Assembly: GCF_028473645.1 (NCBI RefSeq)
Contig: NZ_CP097269.1
Location: forward strand, 814,001-878,000
Source: Acidovorax sp. GBBC 1281
GTDB taxonomy: Bacteria > Pseudomonadota > Gammaproteobacteria > Burkholderiales > Burkholderiaceae_C
Direction: 5' to 3'
DNA length: 64,000 bases
The notes beneath the pieces are model-generated. The model had not been told where the DNA came from. It saw only the letters and a program-made list of their open reading frames with translations, and made no database searches. This document shows, one piece after another, positions 28,878-37,164 of this stretch (position 1 is the stretch's first letter; the number at the start of each line of letters is the position of its first letter). The position numbers were made by a program, and so were the translations under genes.

Positions 28878-28905
28878 TTGAACGCCAAAAAAGTCGCGCT
28901 ATAAT
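28878..28905 (+). promoter_or_regulatory. promoter of the tRNA-Met gene
   Basis: TTGAAC (28878-28883) and a consensus TATAAT (28900-28905) with a 16-bp spacer, ending 10 bases before the tRNA. Close to the sigma-70 consensus, as expected for stable RNA. Confidence 0.8.
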
Positions 28906-28915
28906 TGAGGGCTTA

Positions 28916-28992
28916 GGCGCTTTAGCTCAGTCGGTTAGAGCGATGGAATCATAATCCACAGGTCCGCGGTTCGAATCCGTGAAGCGCCACCA
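28916..28992 (+). tRNA. tRNA-Met (anticodon CAT)
   Basis: A 77-base cloverleaf: acceptor GGCGCTT pairs with AAGCGCC, D-arm TAGCTCAGTCGGTTAGAGC, anticodon loop AATCATAATC (CAU), T-loop GGTTCGAATCC and encoded CCA. It has the general elongator form. The first acceptor base pair is G-C (initiator tRNAs have a mismatch here). The 3' end is repeated at 32777, which marks it as an integration site. Confidence 0.95.
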
Positions 28993-28993
28993 A
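28976..28993 (+). repeat. attL-like direct repeat (tRNA 3' end)
   Basis: TCCGTGAAGCGCCACCAA, identical to 32777-32794. It covers the 3' end of tRNA-Met, including CCA, and the base after it. The two copies bound a 3.8-kb stretch that starts with an integrase fragment. Confidence 0.85.
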
Positions 28994-28997
28994 CACC

Positions 28998-29043
28998 AAA
29001 AACCCGTTGTGAGTCAAGCACTTACAGCGGGTTTTGTCTTTTC
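28998..29043 (+). terminator. tRNA terminator supplied by the integrated DNA
   Basis: AAAACCCG (28999-29006) pairs with CGGGTTTT (29028-29035), with an inner imperfect extension (TGTGAGT with ACTTACA), followed by GTCTTTTC. It directly follows the attL repeat and so belongs to the incoming element. Confidence 0.65.
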
Positions 29044-29070
29044 GGTGGGTCGGTGGTTGGTGAGACGGTC

Positions 29071-29280
29071 ATGGCCCACAGGCTCCCGAACCTCTGCAAG
29101 TCGAGGCATGGTGTTTACTATCTTCGGACGTACAGCGATAGCAGAGAGACAAAGGTATCGCTGAGGACAAAGGACTTCAATACTGCGAAAATTTTGATGT
29201 CGCAGTACCACTTCTGGAAGTCCATGTCAATCAAGAAGTTTGAGGCGGATATCGCCAAAGGCATTTTCAAGACTGATGGG
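29071..29280 (+). pseudogene. N-terminal fragment of a site-specific integrase
   Basis: The frame from ATG 29071 (MAHRLPNLCKSRHGVYYLR) matches the short N-terminal domain found in tyrosine recombinases of tRNA-targeting islands (DUF6538-like), with the YYLR and SLRTKDFNTAK features. After about 70 residues it runs into IS5-family sequence, and the catalytic domain is missing. Position and direction, reading away from the tRNA, are typical for island integrases. The exact joint with the IS (about 29280) is uncertain. Confidence 0.7.
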
Positions 29281-30181
29281 AGCCTCTCACAACCCCATGT
29301 TTGACGAATCCGAATAGGGAGGAGTGGGCGCCAGTAGCCGTTTGAGCGTGATGAGGCCCAGCAACGGTCTGCGCCTGGGTGCATGAGGGGCCTTGCAGGC
29401 CCGGTGGCTCAGGCTTTCACCGTTTGCAGGCGCACTTGTGCCTTGCCAGTGGCGGGCTTGAAGAAAGCATCCACGCCCCGATGCAGGAACCAGGCCAGTC
29501 GCTTCATGTTGTAGCAGGCGGCCATCATCGTCATCCCCACCGTGGCGCGCGCCTGTCCGATGGTGCGCACGAACTTGCCCCCCAGGTGGCGGATACCGGC
29601 GAACACGTGCTCCACCTTGGCTCGTTTCTTTGCGATGCGCTGGTTGCGCCCCTTCTGGCATTCGCTCTGTGGTCGGCCCGCCTGCGCACGGCGCTGCATC
29701 GCATCCACGAATCCCAGCACTTTCAGCATCTGGCACCTTTGGCGGCTCGGGTAGGCTTTGTCCGCATGCACTGCCCGCCCGGTGTTGTGCATGTCCAGCA
29801 CCTCATCGAAGTGGTGCCCGTCGTGCTCGCTGGCCGTGCCCGTGGCGAGGCGGCGGATGAAGCCGTGCTTGAGGTCCACGCTCACGCTGAGCTTGTAGCC
29901 GAAGTGGCTTTTGCCGTGCTTCTTCGTGTGCGTGGCCTCCACATCCTTTTGCCTGCGTCGCGCTTGGCTCCAGTCCGGCTGCCCGCCTTGTGCCAGCGTT
30001 CGCCGCTCCTGCTGGCCGATGTGCTGTCGGGGCGCGGGCACCAGCGTGGCATCAATGGCTTGCCCGCCCCGGGCGATGTAGCCGTGGCGCTGCAGTTGGG
30101 CATCCACCCCCTGGAACAAGGCCGTTGCCCCGCCCACGCCAAGGCGCTCGCCAAAGCGCCAGATCGTGTTGCGGTCCGGCT
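29280..30181 (-). mobile_element. truncated IS5-family element
   Basis: Remnant of an IS5-family insertion sequence on the minus strand. Its transposase end and downstream terminal part remain; its upstream part is cut off at 30181 by the IS903-like element. The outer boundary near 29280 is an estimate. Confidence 0.65.
29409..30181 (-). pseudogene. IS5-family transposase, N-terminus missing
   Basis: About 257 residues of an IS5-group transposase: GQAIDATLVPAPRQ (first catalytic Asp), the helical middle, VHADKAYPS (second Asp) and AKVEHVFAGIRHLGG (catalytic Glu). The first 50 or so residues, including the N-terminal helix-rich domain, are lost at the junction with the next IS, whose sequence adds a few foreign residues. 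It is probably inactive. Confidence 0.8.
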
Positions 30182-30327
30182 GGCTTTGTTGCACAAATCG
30201 CGATGCTGATGCCCGTAGACTGACTGCGTGACAGAGACGAAGAACAGGCAGCGGAGCAAGTACCGCACGACGAACTGGAAGGCGTACAACGCGGCGCTGA
30301 AAGCGCGAGGCTCGTTGACGATGTGGC

Positions 30328-31490
30328 TAGTGTCCTGTCCCGTTAATTCGCAGGCACGATAGCTGCATGGTTTCGGGCCATCCTTGAGGTGCCGCCATGC
30401 CCAATGCAACGACCCGAACAGAAATTGCGCTTAGTGAAGTGGAGCGCGCGGAACTGACGTCCATGGCGCGATCACGTTCGCTGCCAGCGGCGTTGTCGCT
30501 CAGGGCGCGCATCGTGCTGACTTGCGAAGGCACAGATAAAGCCAGCACCGCGGTTGCGCAGGCTCTGGGGATCAGTCGTAGCACTGTCACCAAGTGGCGC
30601 GGGCGCTATGCGCGCCATCGCATTGCAGGGCTTTACGACGAGTTGCGCCCGGGTCGCCCCCGCACGGTAGATGACGAGCGTGTTGCTGAGTTGATTACCA
30701 AGACGTTGCACACCAAGCCTGCTGATGGGGGTACCCACTGGAGCACCCGCACGCTGGCCGCCGATACGGGCATCAGCAAGAGCACGGTGGCGCGCTATCT
30801 GCAGACCTTCAACCTCAAGCCGCACCGGGCCGACAGCTTCAAGCTGTCGACCGATCCGCTGTTCATCGAGAAGCTGCGCGACGTTGTGGGGCTGTACCTG
30901 AACCCACCTGACAACGCGCTGGTGCTGTGCGTGGACGAGAAGAGCCAATGCCAAGCTTTGGAGCGTACGCAGCCGATGCTGCCAATGGGGTTTGGCTATG
31001 TCGAAGGTGTCACGCACGACTACGTGCGCCACGGCACCACCACCTTGTTCGCGGCCCTGAACGTGATGAATGGCCAAGTGATCGCGCAGTGCCGGCCCCG
31101 GCATCGTCATCAAGAGTTCCTTGCCTTCCTGCGCGCCATCGACAAGGCAGTGCCCGACGAACTGGATGTGCACTGCATAGCTGATAACTACGCCAGCCAC
31201 AAGCATCCAAAGGTGCGCGCTTGGTTGGCCGAGCGGCCTCGCTGGCACATGCACTTCGTTCCGACCTATTCAAGCTGGCTCAATCAGGTCGAGCGCTTCT
31301 TCTCGATCATCACCACGCGGGCAATCCGCCGTGGCTCGTTCACCAGCGTGAAGGATCTGATCAACAAGATCGACACATTCATCGCGAATTACAACCAGTC
31401 CTGCCAGCCGTTTACTTGGACAGCTACAGCAGACTCCATCCTCGAAAAACTCGCCAGACTATGCGGGCGAATTAACGGGACAGGACACTA
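30328..31490 (+). mobile_element. IS630-family element nested in copy 1
   Basis: 1159-bp body (30330-31488) with perfect terminal inverted repeats beginning GTGTCCTGTCCCGTTAATTC, flanked by the TA duplicated on insertion (30328-30329 and 31489-31490), as expected for IS630/Tc1-mariner elements. Its target was the CTAG in the IS903-like transposase gene. One intact transposase gene fills it. Confidence 0.92.
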
Positions 31491-31491
31491 G
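30397..31491 (+). CDS. IS630-family transposase
   Basis: 364-residue DDE transposase: N-terminal helix-turn-helix pair (VAQALGISRSTVTKWRGRY; LAADTGISKSTVARYLQTF) and catalytic residues in CVDEKSQCQ (Asp), HCIADNYASHKHP (Asp) and SSWLNQVERFFS (Glu). It appears intact. The frame runs through the right inverted repeat and its TAG stop is built from the duplicated TA plus a G of the target. A GAGG site precedes the ATG. Confidence 0.93.
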   Translation: MPNATTRTEIALSEVERAELTSMARSRSLPAALSLRARIVLTCEGTDKASTAVAQALGISRSTVTKWRGRYARHRIAGLYDELRPGRPRTVDDERVAELITKTLHTKPADGGTHWSTRTLAADTGISKSTVARYLQTFNLKPHRADSFKLSTDPLFIEKLRDVVGLYLNPPDNALVLCVDEKSQCQALERTQPMLPMGFGYVEGVTHDYVRHGTTTLFAALNVMNGQVIAQCRPRHRHQEFLAFLRAIDKAVPDELDVHCIADNYASHKHPKVRAWLAERPRWHMHFVPTYSSWLNQVERFFSIITTRAIRRGSFTSVKDLINKIDTFIANYNQSCQPFTWTATADSILEKLARLCGRINGTGH

Positions 31492-32393
31492 ATGAGGGCA
31501 TGCAGTGGTTTGGCACGCCGACCGGCAGGCGTGGACGCAGCCGAACCTTCTCGGACGCAGCAATCCAGTTCTGCCTGAGCATCAAGTGCCTGTTCGGCCA
31601 GCCCTTGCGACAGGCGCTGGGCATGGTGCAGAGCCTGCTGCGGCTGGCAAAGCTGGACTGGCCGGTACCTGACTTCAGCACTGTTTGCCGGCGCCAAAAG
31701 ACCTTGCAGGTCGAACTGAGCTACCAGCGAACCAACTCGCCGCTGCAGTTGCTGGTGGACAGCACCGGCATCAAGTTCCTGGGCGAAGGAGAGTGAAAAC
31801 GCAAGAAGCATGGTGCTGAATACCGGCGCGAATGGCGCAAGGTCCATCTGGGCATCGACGCGCAGACGCTGGAAATACGCGCCATCGAGGTGACCAGCAA
31901 CGCCATTGGGGATGCGCCGATGTTGCCCGGGTTGCTGGCTCAGATTCCCACTGACGAATCCATCGAAAGCGTCAGTGCCGATGGCGCCTACGACACGCGC
32001 GCCTGCCTGGACGCCATTGCCGAGCGGCACGCGATGGCGGTGATCCCGCCCCGCAAGAACGCCAGCCATTGGAAGAAGTCGAGTCCGGGCTCGGCGCATC
32101 GTAATGAGGCCATTCGGGCGTGCCAGCGCCTGGGTCGCGGCATTTGGAAGAAGTGGAGCGGCTACCACCGGCGCAGCCTTGTGGAGACGAAGATGCACTG
32201 CTTCAAGCGACTGGGCGAACGGGTGATCGCGCGCACGTTCGACCGCCAGGTTGTGGAGCTGCATGTCCGCGTGGCCTTGCTCAATCGGTTCAGTCAGATC
32301 GGCCGTCCTCACACCGTGTCGGTGACTGCTGTGGCATAGGTCCGTCTGGGGTTGGGGTCATGCCGTCTGCAATTCGATTTGTGCAACAGCGCC

Positions 32394-32669
32394 ATTGAGG
32401 ATGATCTTCACATAACAGGAGATGATGCAGTAGATTTCATGGAAAAGTTCTTTGATAAATTTGATGTGGATTATCAGGAATTCGAGTTTCAAAGGTATTT
32501 CAACGGAGAAGGCTTCAATCCATTAAAGCTACTGTTATTGCCATTTCCCAGCTTCCGAAGAAAATTTCAAAATGAGGTTGAAAAGGTTCCATTAACCCTG
32601 GGTATGCTTGCAAAGGGTGTCGAGTTGAGAAAGTGGGATACTGAAAAAATTGAAGGGCGCACTGATTGA
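32394..32669 (+). pseudogene. DUF1493 family protein, N-terminus missing
   Basis: The 91 remaining residues (EDDLHITGDDAVDFMEKF, later VPLTLGMLAKGVEL) match the DUF1493 pattern of small acyl-carrier-like proteins of unknown function. The 5' end is cut by the IS903-like copy; the frame happens to continue from a TTG inside the IS end. It is much more AT-rich than the surrounding chromosome, in keeping with transferred DNA. Confidence 0.65.
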
Positions 32670-32776
32670 CCATGCAAGGTGGTACGATCGGTGGCACGGT
32701 CTAGCACACTTTTTTAGACCGACCAGCTAGCCAAAACCGTTATAAATCAACGGGTTATAGGATTGGTGAAGCTTCT

Positions 32777-32794
32777 TCCGTGAAGCGCCACCAA
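32777..32794 (+). repeat. attR-like direct repeat (second tRNA 3' end copy)
   Basis: An exact second copy of the 18 bases at 28976-28993. To its right the chromosome resumes with a hairpin and T-run that look like the original tRNA terminator. Confidence 0.85.
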
Positions 32795-32802
32795 ACAAAA
32801 AA

Positions 32803-32830
32803 GGGGCTGCGTGCAAACGCAGCCCCTTTT
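32803..32830 (+). terminator. original terminator of the tRNA-Met unit
   Basis: GGGGCTGCG (32803-32811) and CGCAGCCCC (32818-32826) form a 9-bp stem with a 6-base loop followed by TTTT. It starts 9 bases after the attR repeat, the normal distance for the tRNA terminator before the insertion. Confidence 0.8.
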
Positions 32831-32929
32831 GCTTTTTCGGCCCGCTGGCGGGCAAGGGATGGTGGGGATTTATGCTTCCCTCGTGCCCCATGGGCCCGGA
32901 GCCCGGCGGCCACGAAAGCCGCCGTCCGG

Positions 32930-33418
32930 TCACCCCATCGCGGCGGGCGCCACCGCCTCTGCCGGCCGCTCCAACGCCGCGCCATCGAACCGTTCCCGCG
33001 CACTGCGGATGTTCCGATGGTTCATTTCCGCCCACTGCAGCAACTGCGACAGCGGCGCCAGCACCGACTGCCCCAAAGCCGACAACCGGTACTCCACACT
33101 GGGCGGCTTGGTCGGAAAGACGTGCCGGGTCAGCAGGCCGTCGCGCTCCAGGGACCGCAGGGTCTGGGCCAGCATGCGCTTGGAGATGTCGGGCACGGCC
33201 CGTTGCAGTGCGCCGAAGCGCAAGGGGGCCGGGGCGAGCGTCAGCAGGATCAGCGTGGTCCATTTGTCGCCGATGTGGTCCAGCACGTCGCGCACCGGGC
33301 ACTGGCCGAGGTCCAGACCTTCGGGGCGCTCGCGCATCCAGGCCTGGGTGGCAGCGAGGGCTTCAAGGGCCTCGGGGGCGGCCGGGGCAGGGGGGTGAGC
33401 GTCAGGTAACCAGGGCAT
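32930..33418 (-). CDS. HxlR-family regulator, QorR/YtfH-like
   Basis: 162-residue winged-helix regulator ([19 protein letters not shown] at the start of the domain; [26 protein letters not shown] in the wing). Redox- or quinone-sensing members have an N-terminal Cys, present here. The start is the ATG at 33418 (MPWLPD). It is divergent from qorB, as in E. coli where ytfH lies next to ytfG (qorB), so it is likely the repressor of that gene. Confidence 0.85.
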   Translation of the reverse strand: MPWLPDAHPPAPAAPEALEALAATQAWMRERPEGLDLGQCPVRDVLDHIGDKWTTLILLTLAPAPLRFGALQRAVPDISKRMLAQTLRSLERDGLLTRHVFPTKPPSVEYRLSALGQSVLAPLSQLLQWAEMNHRNIRSARERFDGAALERPAEAVAPAAMG

Positions 33419-33498
33419 GAAAAGCTGCCTTCTTGTGGAAGTTGGGGCGGTTCCTAATATAGACCTCCTCTCCAATCCATACCCAGAGGATCTTTGCA

Positions 33499-34374
33499 AT
33501 GTCCACTTCTTCCCCCCGCCTGCTCGTCACCGGTGCCAATGGCCAGCTCGGCCGCTTCGTCATCCAGCAGCTTCTCACGCGGGTGCCGGCCTCGCAGATC
33601 GTGGCCTTGGTGCGCAATGTGGAGAAAAGCGCGTCCGTGCTGCCCGCAGGCATTGAGCTGCGCCAGGCGGACTACGGCGATGCGGCCTCATGGGATGCCG
33701 CGCTGCAGGGCATCGACCGCGTGCTGTTGATTTCTTCCAGCGAGGTCGGCAGCCGGGTCGCGCAGCATGGCAACGTGATCCACGCCGCGGCGCGGGCCCG
33801 TGTGCAGCTGATCGCCTACACCAGCCTGCTGCATGCGGACGTGTCCCCGCTGGGCCTGGCCCAGGAACATCGGGCGACCGAGGCGCTGCTCCAGGCATCG
33901 GGCGTGCCCTTCGTGCTGCTGCGCAACGGCTGGTACACCGAAAACAACCTGATGGGCATCGGCGATGCGCTGGGCCGCGGCGTGCTGGTGGGCGGCTCGG
34001 GCGAGGGGCGCATCGCCTCGGCGTCGCGCGCGGACTATGCAGCGGCAGCCGCCGCCGTGCTGGCCGCCACGGACAGCCCCGCAGGAAAGATCTATGAACT
34101 CGCGGGCGACGATGCCTACACGCGGGCTGAGCTGGCCCAGGAGGTGGCGCGGCAGGCTGGCAAGCCGCTGGTCTACCAGGACATGCCCGAGGCCGCGTAC
34201 CGAGACTTGCTCGTGAGCGTCGGGTTGCCGGCCCCGCTGGCGGCCATGCTGGCGGACAGCGATGCGGGCGCCGCGCGTGGAGGTTTGTTCGACGACGCAC
34301 GCCAGCTCAGCGCCCTGATCGGCCGGCCGACGACGCCCCTGGCGGCATCCGTCGCCGAGGCCTTGAAAGCCTGA
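33499..34374 (+). CDS. qorB: NAD(P)H:quinone oxidoreductase 2-like SDR protein
   Basis: 291-residue atypical short-chain dehydrogenase of the NmrA-like group: Rossmann motif [17 protein letters not shown] and the YTSLLHAD segment. E. coli QorB (YtfG) is of this length and reduces quinones with NADPH. The 80-base interval to the HxlR regulator should hold both promoters and the operator. Confidence 0.82.
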   Translation: MSTSSPRLLVTGANGQLGRFVIQQLLTRVPASQIVALVRNVEKSASVLPAGIELRQADYGDAASWDAALQGIDRVLLISSSEVGSRVAQHGNVIHAAARARVQLIAYTSLLHADVSPLGLAQEHRATEALLQASGVPFVLLRNGWYTENNLMGIGDALGRGVLVGGSGEGRIASASRADYAAAAAAVLAATDSPAGKIYELAGDDAYTRAELAQEVARQAGKPLVYQDMPEAAYRDLLVSVGLPAPLAAMLADSDAGAARGGLFDDARQLSALIGRPTTPLAASVAEALKA

Positions 34375-34411
34375 CGACCCCAAAAGACCCCAAAACCCTT
34401 TCGATCGCAAG

Positions 34412-34458
34412 GCCGAAGGTGTGCGTCAAGCCCCCGCTTGCGCCCCTTCGGCATTTGC
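34412..34458 (+). terminator. hairpin after qorB
   Basis: GCCGAAGG (34412-34419) and CCTTCGGC (34445-34452), with an inner imperfect stem (GCGTCAAG with CTTGCGC), followed by a short T-run. It lies 38 bases past the qorB stop. The weak T-tract makes it a moderate call. Confidence 0.45.
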
Positions 34459-34530
34459 ATATGTGGTCAAAGTATTTGTATTTCGCATGCAAGGGCCTAA
34501 TGATTTCACAAAACGCATGAAATCAAGCCC

Positions 34531-35520
34531 ATGGAATTGCGCCAGCTCGAAGCCTTCGCCGCGGTGATGTCCACCGGCAGCGTGACCGCGGCCGCGCGCC
34601 TGCTGGACCGCTCGCAGCCCTCCGTCAGCCGCTCTCTGCAGGAACTGGAGGCCGAGATCGGCTATGCGCTCTTCGCCCGCGGCGGCCCGCGCGTCACGCC
34701 GACCGAGCAGGGCTTTTTGCTGTACGAGGACGTGGAGCGCGCACTCGGCGGCCTGCGGCAGATCCGCGATCGCGCCGCCGAGATCGCGCGCGGCGAAGCC
34801 CGGCCCCTGCGCCTGGCCGCCACCTCGGCGCTGGCCGTGGGCCTGCTTCCCCAGGCGCTGCGCCTGGCCGAGCCGCACACCGGCAGCGCCGCCATCCAGT
34901 TGCGCAGCACCTCGCCCGAAGAGGTGGTGCACGCCGTGCTCACGGGCGCGGTGCAATTGGGGGCCACCAGCCTGCCGCTGGAGCACCGTGGGCTGCAGGT
35001 GCACTGGATCGCCCAGACCGCCTGCATGGCCGTGCTGCCGCAGGACGACCCGCTGGCCGCCGAATCGGTCGTGCCGCTGGCGGCGCTGGCCGAGCGCCGC
35101 CTCATCACGCTGAGCAACCCGTTTCGCCTGCGGGGGCGCATCGACCGGGCACTGGCGCAGGTCGGCCGGCCGGGCCTGGCGCGCCGCGATGCCATCGAGA
35201 CCAATTCGTCCGTCAACGCCCAGGCCGCCGTGCGCGCCGGGCTGGGCGTGGCCGTGCTGGAGCCGCTGACCGCGCTGGGCCTGCCCTGCGACGGCGTGGC
35301 CGTGCGGCCGCTGGACACCGACATTCCTTTTTTCTTCGGGGTCATCACGCCCCAGGCGCAGCCCGTCACGCCGCAGGTGCAGGCCGTGGCGGATGCGCTG
35401 CTGCAGGCGGCCCGGCCGCTGCCGGGCTTCGTGCAGCACGCCCCGCAAGCGCATGCCGCGCTGCTGCAGGCGCTCTACGGCGGCGATGCCGGCCCCACTG
35501 CTTCCGAGGTTTCCGAATGA
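34531..35520 (+). CDS. LysR-family transcriptional regulator
   Basis: 329 residues: N-terminal helix-turn-helix (FAAVMSTGSVTAAARLLDRS followed by QPSVSRSL) and a periplasmic-binding-protein-like effector domain. It overlaps the next gene by ATGA at 35517-35520 and reads in the same direction as the whole transporter cluster, so it may regulate that cluster, but the effector is unknown. Confidence 0.9.
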   Translation: MELRQLEAFAAVMSTGSVTAAARLLDRSQPSVSRSLQELEAEIGYALFARGGPRVTPTEQGFLLYEDVERALGGLRQIRDRAAEIARGEARPLRLAATSALAVGLLPQALRLAEPHTGSAAIQLRSTSPEEVVHAVLTGAVQLGATSLPLEHRGLQVHWIAQTACMAVLPQDDPLAAESVVPLAALAERRLITLSNPFRLRGRIDRALAQVGRPGLARRDAIETNSSVNAQAAVRAGLGVAVLEPLTALGLPCDGVAVRPLDTDIPFFFGVITPQAQPVTPQVQAVADALLQAARPLPGFVQHAPQAHAALLQALYGGDAGPTASEVSE

Positions 35521-37070
35521 CGATTGCCACCCCTACCGATTCCACCCTTGCGCCCGCGCCCGCCGGGCTCGCCGCCCTGGAGGCGCGCCTGCGCCAGGAC
35601 CTGCAATGGCTGGGCCTGCCCGCGCGGCGCTGGGTGCCGCCCCGGCTGACCGAGGCGAGCGAGCCGGTGCTGGACGTGGCCATCGTCGGCGGCGGCATGG
35701 CCGGGCTGGCGCTGGGCGCCTCGCTGGCGCACATGGGCGTGCAGGCACCGCTGTTCGACCGCGCGCCCGAGGGCTTCGAGGGCCCCTGGGCGACCACCGC
35801 GCGCATGGAGACGCTGCGCTCGCCCAAGGAGCTGACGGGGCCCGCGCTGGGCCTGCCGGCGCTCACCTTCCGCGCCTGGTTCGAATCGCAGTTCGGCCTG
35901 CCGGCCTGGGCGGCGCTGGACAAGATCCCGCGCCTGCAGTGGATGGATTACCTGCGCTGGTACCGCCGCGTGCTGGGCCTGGACGTGCGCAACCGCCAGC
36001 GCGTGCTGGCTGTGCATCCGCGCGCCGACGGCCTGGTGCGGATCGACCTGGCCGACGATGCCAACGGCGGCGCGCCCCACCACGTGCTGGCCCGCCATGC
36101 GGTGCTGGCCACGGGCCGCGACGGCCTGGGCGGCCCCTGGGTGCCCGACTGGGCGCGGGCGCTGCCGGCGGGCCGCTGGGCGCACTCGGCCGATGTGTGG
36201 GACGGCGCCGCGCTGCGTGGCCTGCGCGTGGCGGTGGTGGGCGGCGGGGCCTCGGCCATGGATTCGGCCGCCACGGCGCTGGAGGCCGGCGCCGCGCGCG
36301 TGGACCTGCTGGTGCGCCGCGCCGAGCTGCCGCGCGTGAACAAGGGCAAGGGCGCGGGCAACCCCGGCATGGCCCACGGCTTCTGGGCCCTGCCGGACGC
36401 GTGGAAGTGGCGCTTTCGCCATTACCTGAACGTGCAGCAGGTGCCGCCGCCGCACGGCAGCACGCTGCGCGTATCGCGCCACGCCAACGCGCACTTCCAC
36501 CTGGGGGCCGGCGTGCACGGCGCGTCCGTGCGGCCCGATGGCGCGCTGCGCCTGGAGACCGCCAAGGGCCCGATCGCCGCGGACTTCGTGGTTTTTTGCA
36601 CCGGCTTTCGCACCGACTGGGCGCTGCGCCCGGAGTTCGCCGCGTTCGCGCCGGCCGTGCGCCTGTGGCAGGACCGCTTCGCGCCGCCGGCCGGCGAGGA
36701 CGATGCCGAACTGGCCGCCTCGCCCGACCTGGGGCCGCTGTTCGAGTTTCAGGAAAAGGCGCCCGGCGCCTGCCCGGGCCTGGACCGCGTGCACTGCTTC
36801 AACTACGGCGGTGCGCTGTCGCAGGGCGCGGGCGCGGGCGACATCCCGCAGATCAGCGATGGCGCCCAGCGCCTGGCGCGGGGCCTGGCCGCCCGCCTGC
36901 TGGCCGACGACGCCGCGCTGCACTACGCGGCCATGCAGCGCTACGAAGAACCCGAGCTGGACGGCGACGAATGGACGCCTGCGGCCTTCCCGGCCTATGG
37001 GCCCGAAGCCGCCGCGCCGGCCGCCAGCGCCCCGGCCCTCCCCGAAAGCGCCCCGGAGGTCACGCGATGA
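35517..37070 (+). CDS. FAD/NAD(P)-dependent oxidoreductase (flavin monooxygenase-like)
   Basis: 517 residues with two nucleotide-binding motifs: VAIVGGGMAGLALGASLA (FAD, about residue 58) and VAVVGGGASAMDSAATAL (NADPH, about 240), and a late FVVFCTGFRTDW motif as in flavin-containing monooxygenases. It probably oxygenates a small substrate imported by the ABC transporter that follows; the substrate is unknown. The ATG overlaps the LysR stop. A 48-bp repeat follows its stop by 2 bases. Confidence 0.8.
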   Translation: MTIATPTDSTLAPAPAGLAALEARLRQDLQWLGLPARRWVPPRLTEASEPVLDVAIVGGGMAGLALGASLAHMGVQAPLFDRAPEGFEGPWATTARMETLRSPKELTGPALGLPALTFRAWFESQFGLPAWAALDKIPRLQWMDYLRWYRRVLGLDVRNRQRVLAVHPRADGLVRIDLADDANGGAPHHVLARHAVLATGRDGLGGPWVPDWARALPAGRWAHSADVWDGAALRGLRVAVVGGGASAMDSAATALEAGAARVDLLVRRAELPRVNKGKGAGNPGMAHGFWALPDAWKWRFRHYLNVQQVPPPHGSTLRVSRHANAHFHLGAGVHGASVRPDGALRLETAKGPIAADFVVFCTGFRTDWALRPEFAAFAPAVRLWQDRFAPPAGEDDAELAASPDLGPLFEFQEKAPGACPGLDRVHCFNYGGALSQGAGAGDIPQISDGAQRLARGLAARLLADDAALHYAAMQRYEEPELDGDEWTPAAFPAYGPEAAAPAASAPALPESAPEVTR

Positions 37071-37072
37071 TT

Positions 37073-37120
37073 GCTATGAAAATAATAGCTATATGCCCTA
37101 GTGGATATTGCACTGGAGGC
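37073..37120 (+). repeat. 48-bp two-hairpin repeat, copy C
   Basis: GCTATGAAAATAATAGC, then GCCCTAGTG and TGCACTGGAGGC; the best-preserved copy. It starts 2 bases after the oxidoreductase stop and 45 bases before the permease start, so it could end or process the transcript within this gene cluster. Confidence 0.8.
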
Positions 37121-37164
37121 CTTTTTGCCTTGAAGCGCTCGCGGCCGCCCGCGGCCCCGCGGCC

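Larger units (their letters stand above)
30228..32339 (+). pseudogene. IS903-like transposase, interrupted, copy 1
   Basis: Starts GTG at 30228, reads 34 codons (KYRTTNWKAYNAALKARGS) to 30329, is split by IS630, and resumes at 31491 (MQWFGTPTGRRGRS). In this copy codon GAG-TGG is changed to GAG-TGA at 31794-31796, a premature stop; the frame then continues to TAG 32337-32339 with DDE-type features (LLVDSTGIKF, VSADGAYDTR, YHRRSLVETKM). Two independent lesions make it non-functional. Confidence 0.85.
30182..32393 (+). mobile_element. IS903-like (IS5 family) element, copy 1, carrying a nested IS630
   Basis: 2212 bases bounded by inverted repeats GGCTTTGTTGCACAAATC and, at the other end, its near-complement ATTTGTGCAACAGCGCC, which are IS903-group ends. 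The transposase is split by an IS630-family element at a TA. The flanks (GGTCCGGCT on the left, ATTGAGGAT on the right) are not a 9-bp target duplication, so the element did not simply insert here. It has the same length as copy 2 at 55432. Confidence 0.9.

Noticed and set aside
31794..31796. TGA in the IS903-like transposase as a programmed recoding site
   Set aside because: Copy 2 has TGG at this codon and there is no slippery run or stem that would support recoding; a nonsense mutation explains it.
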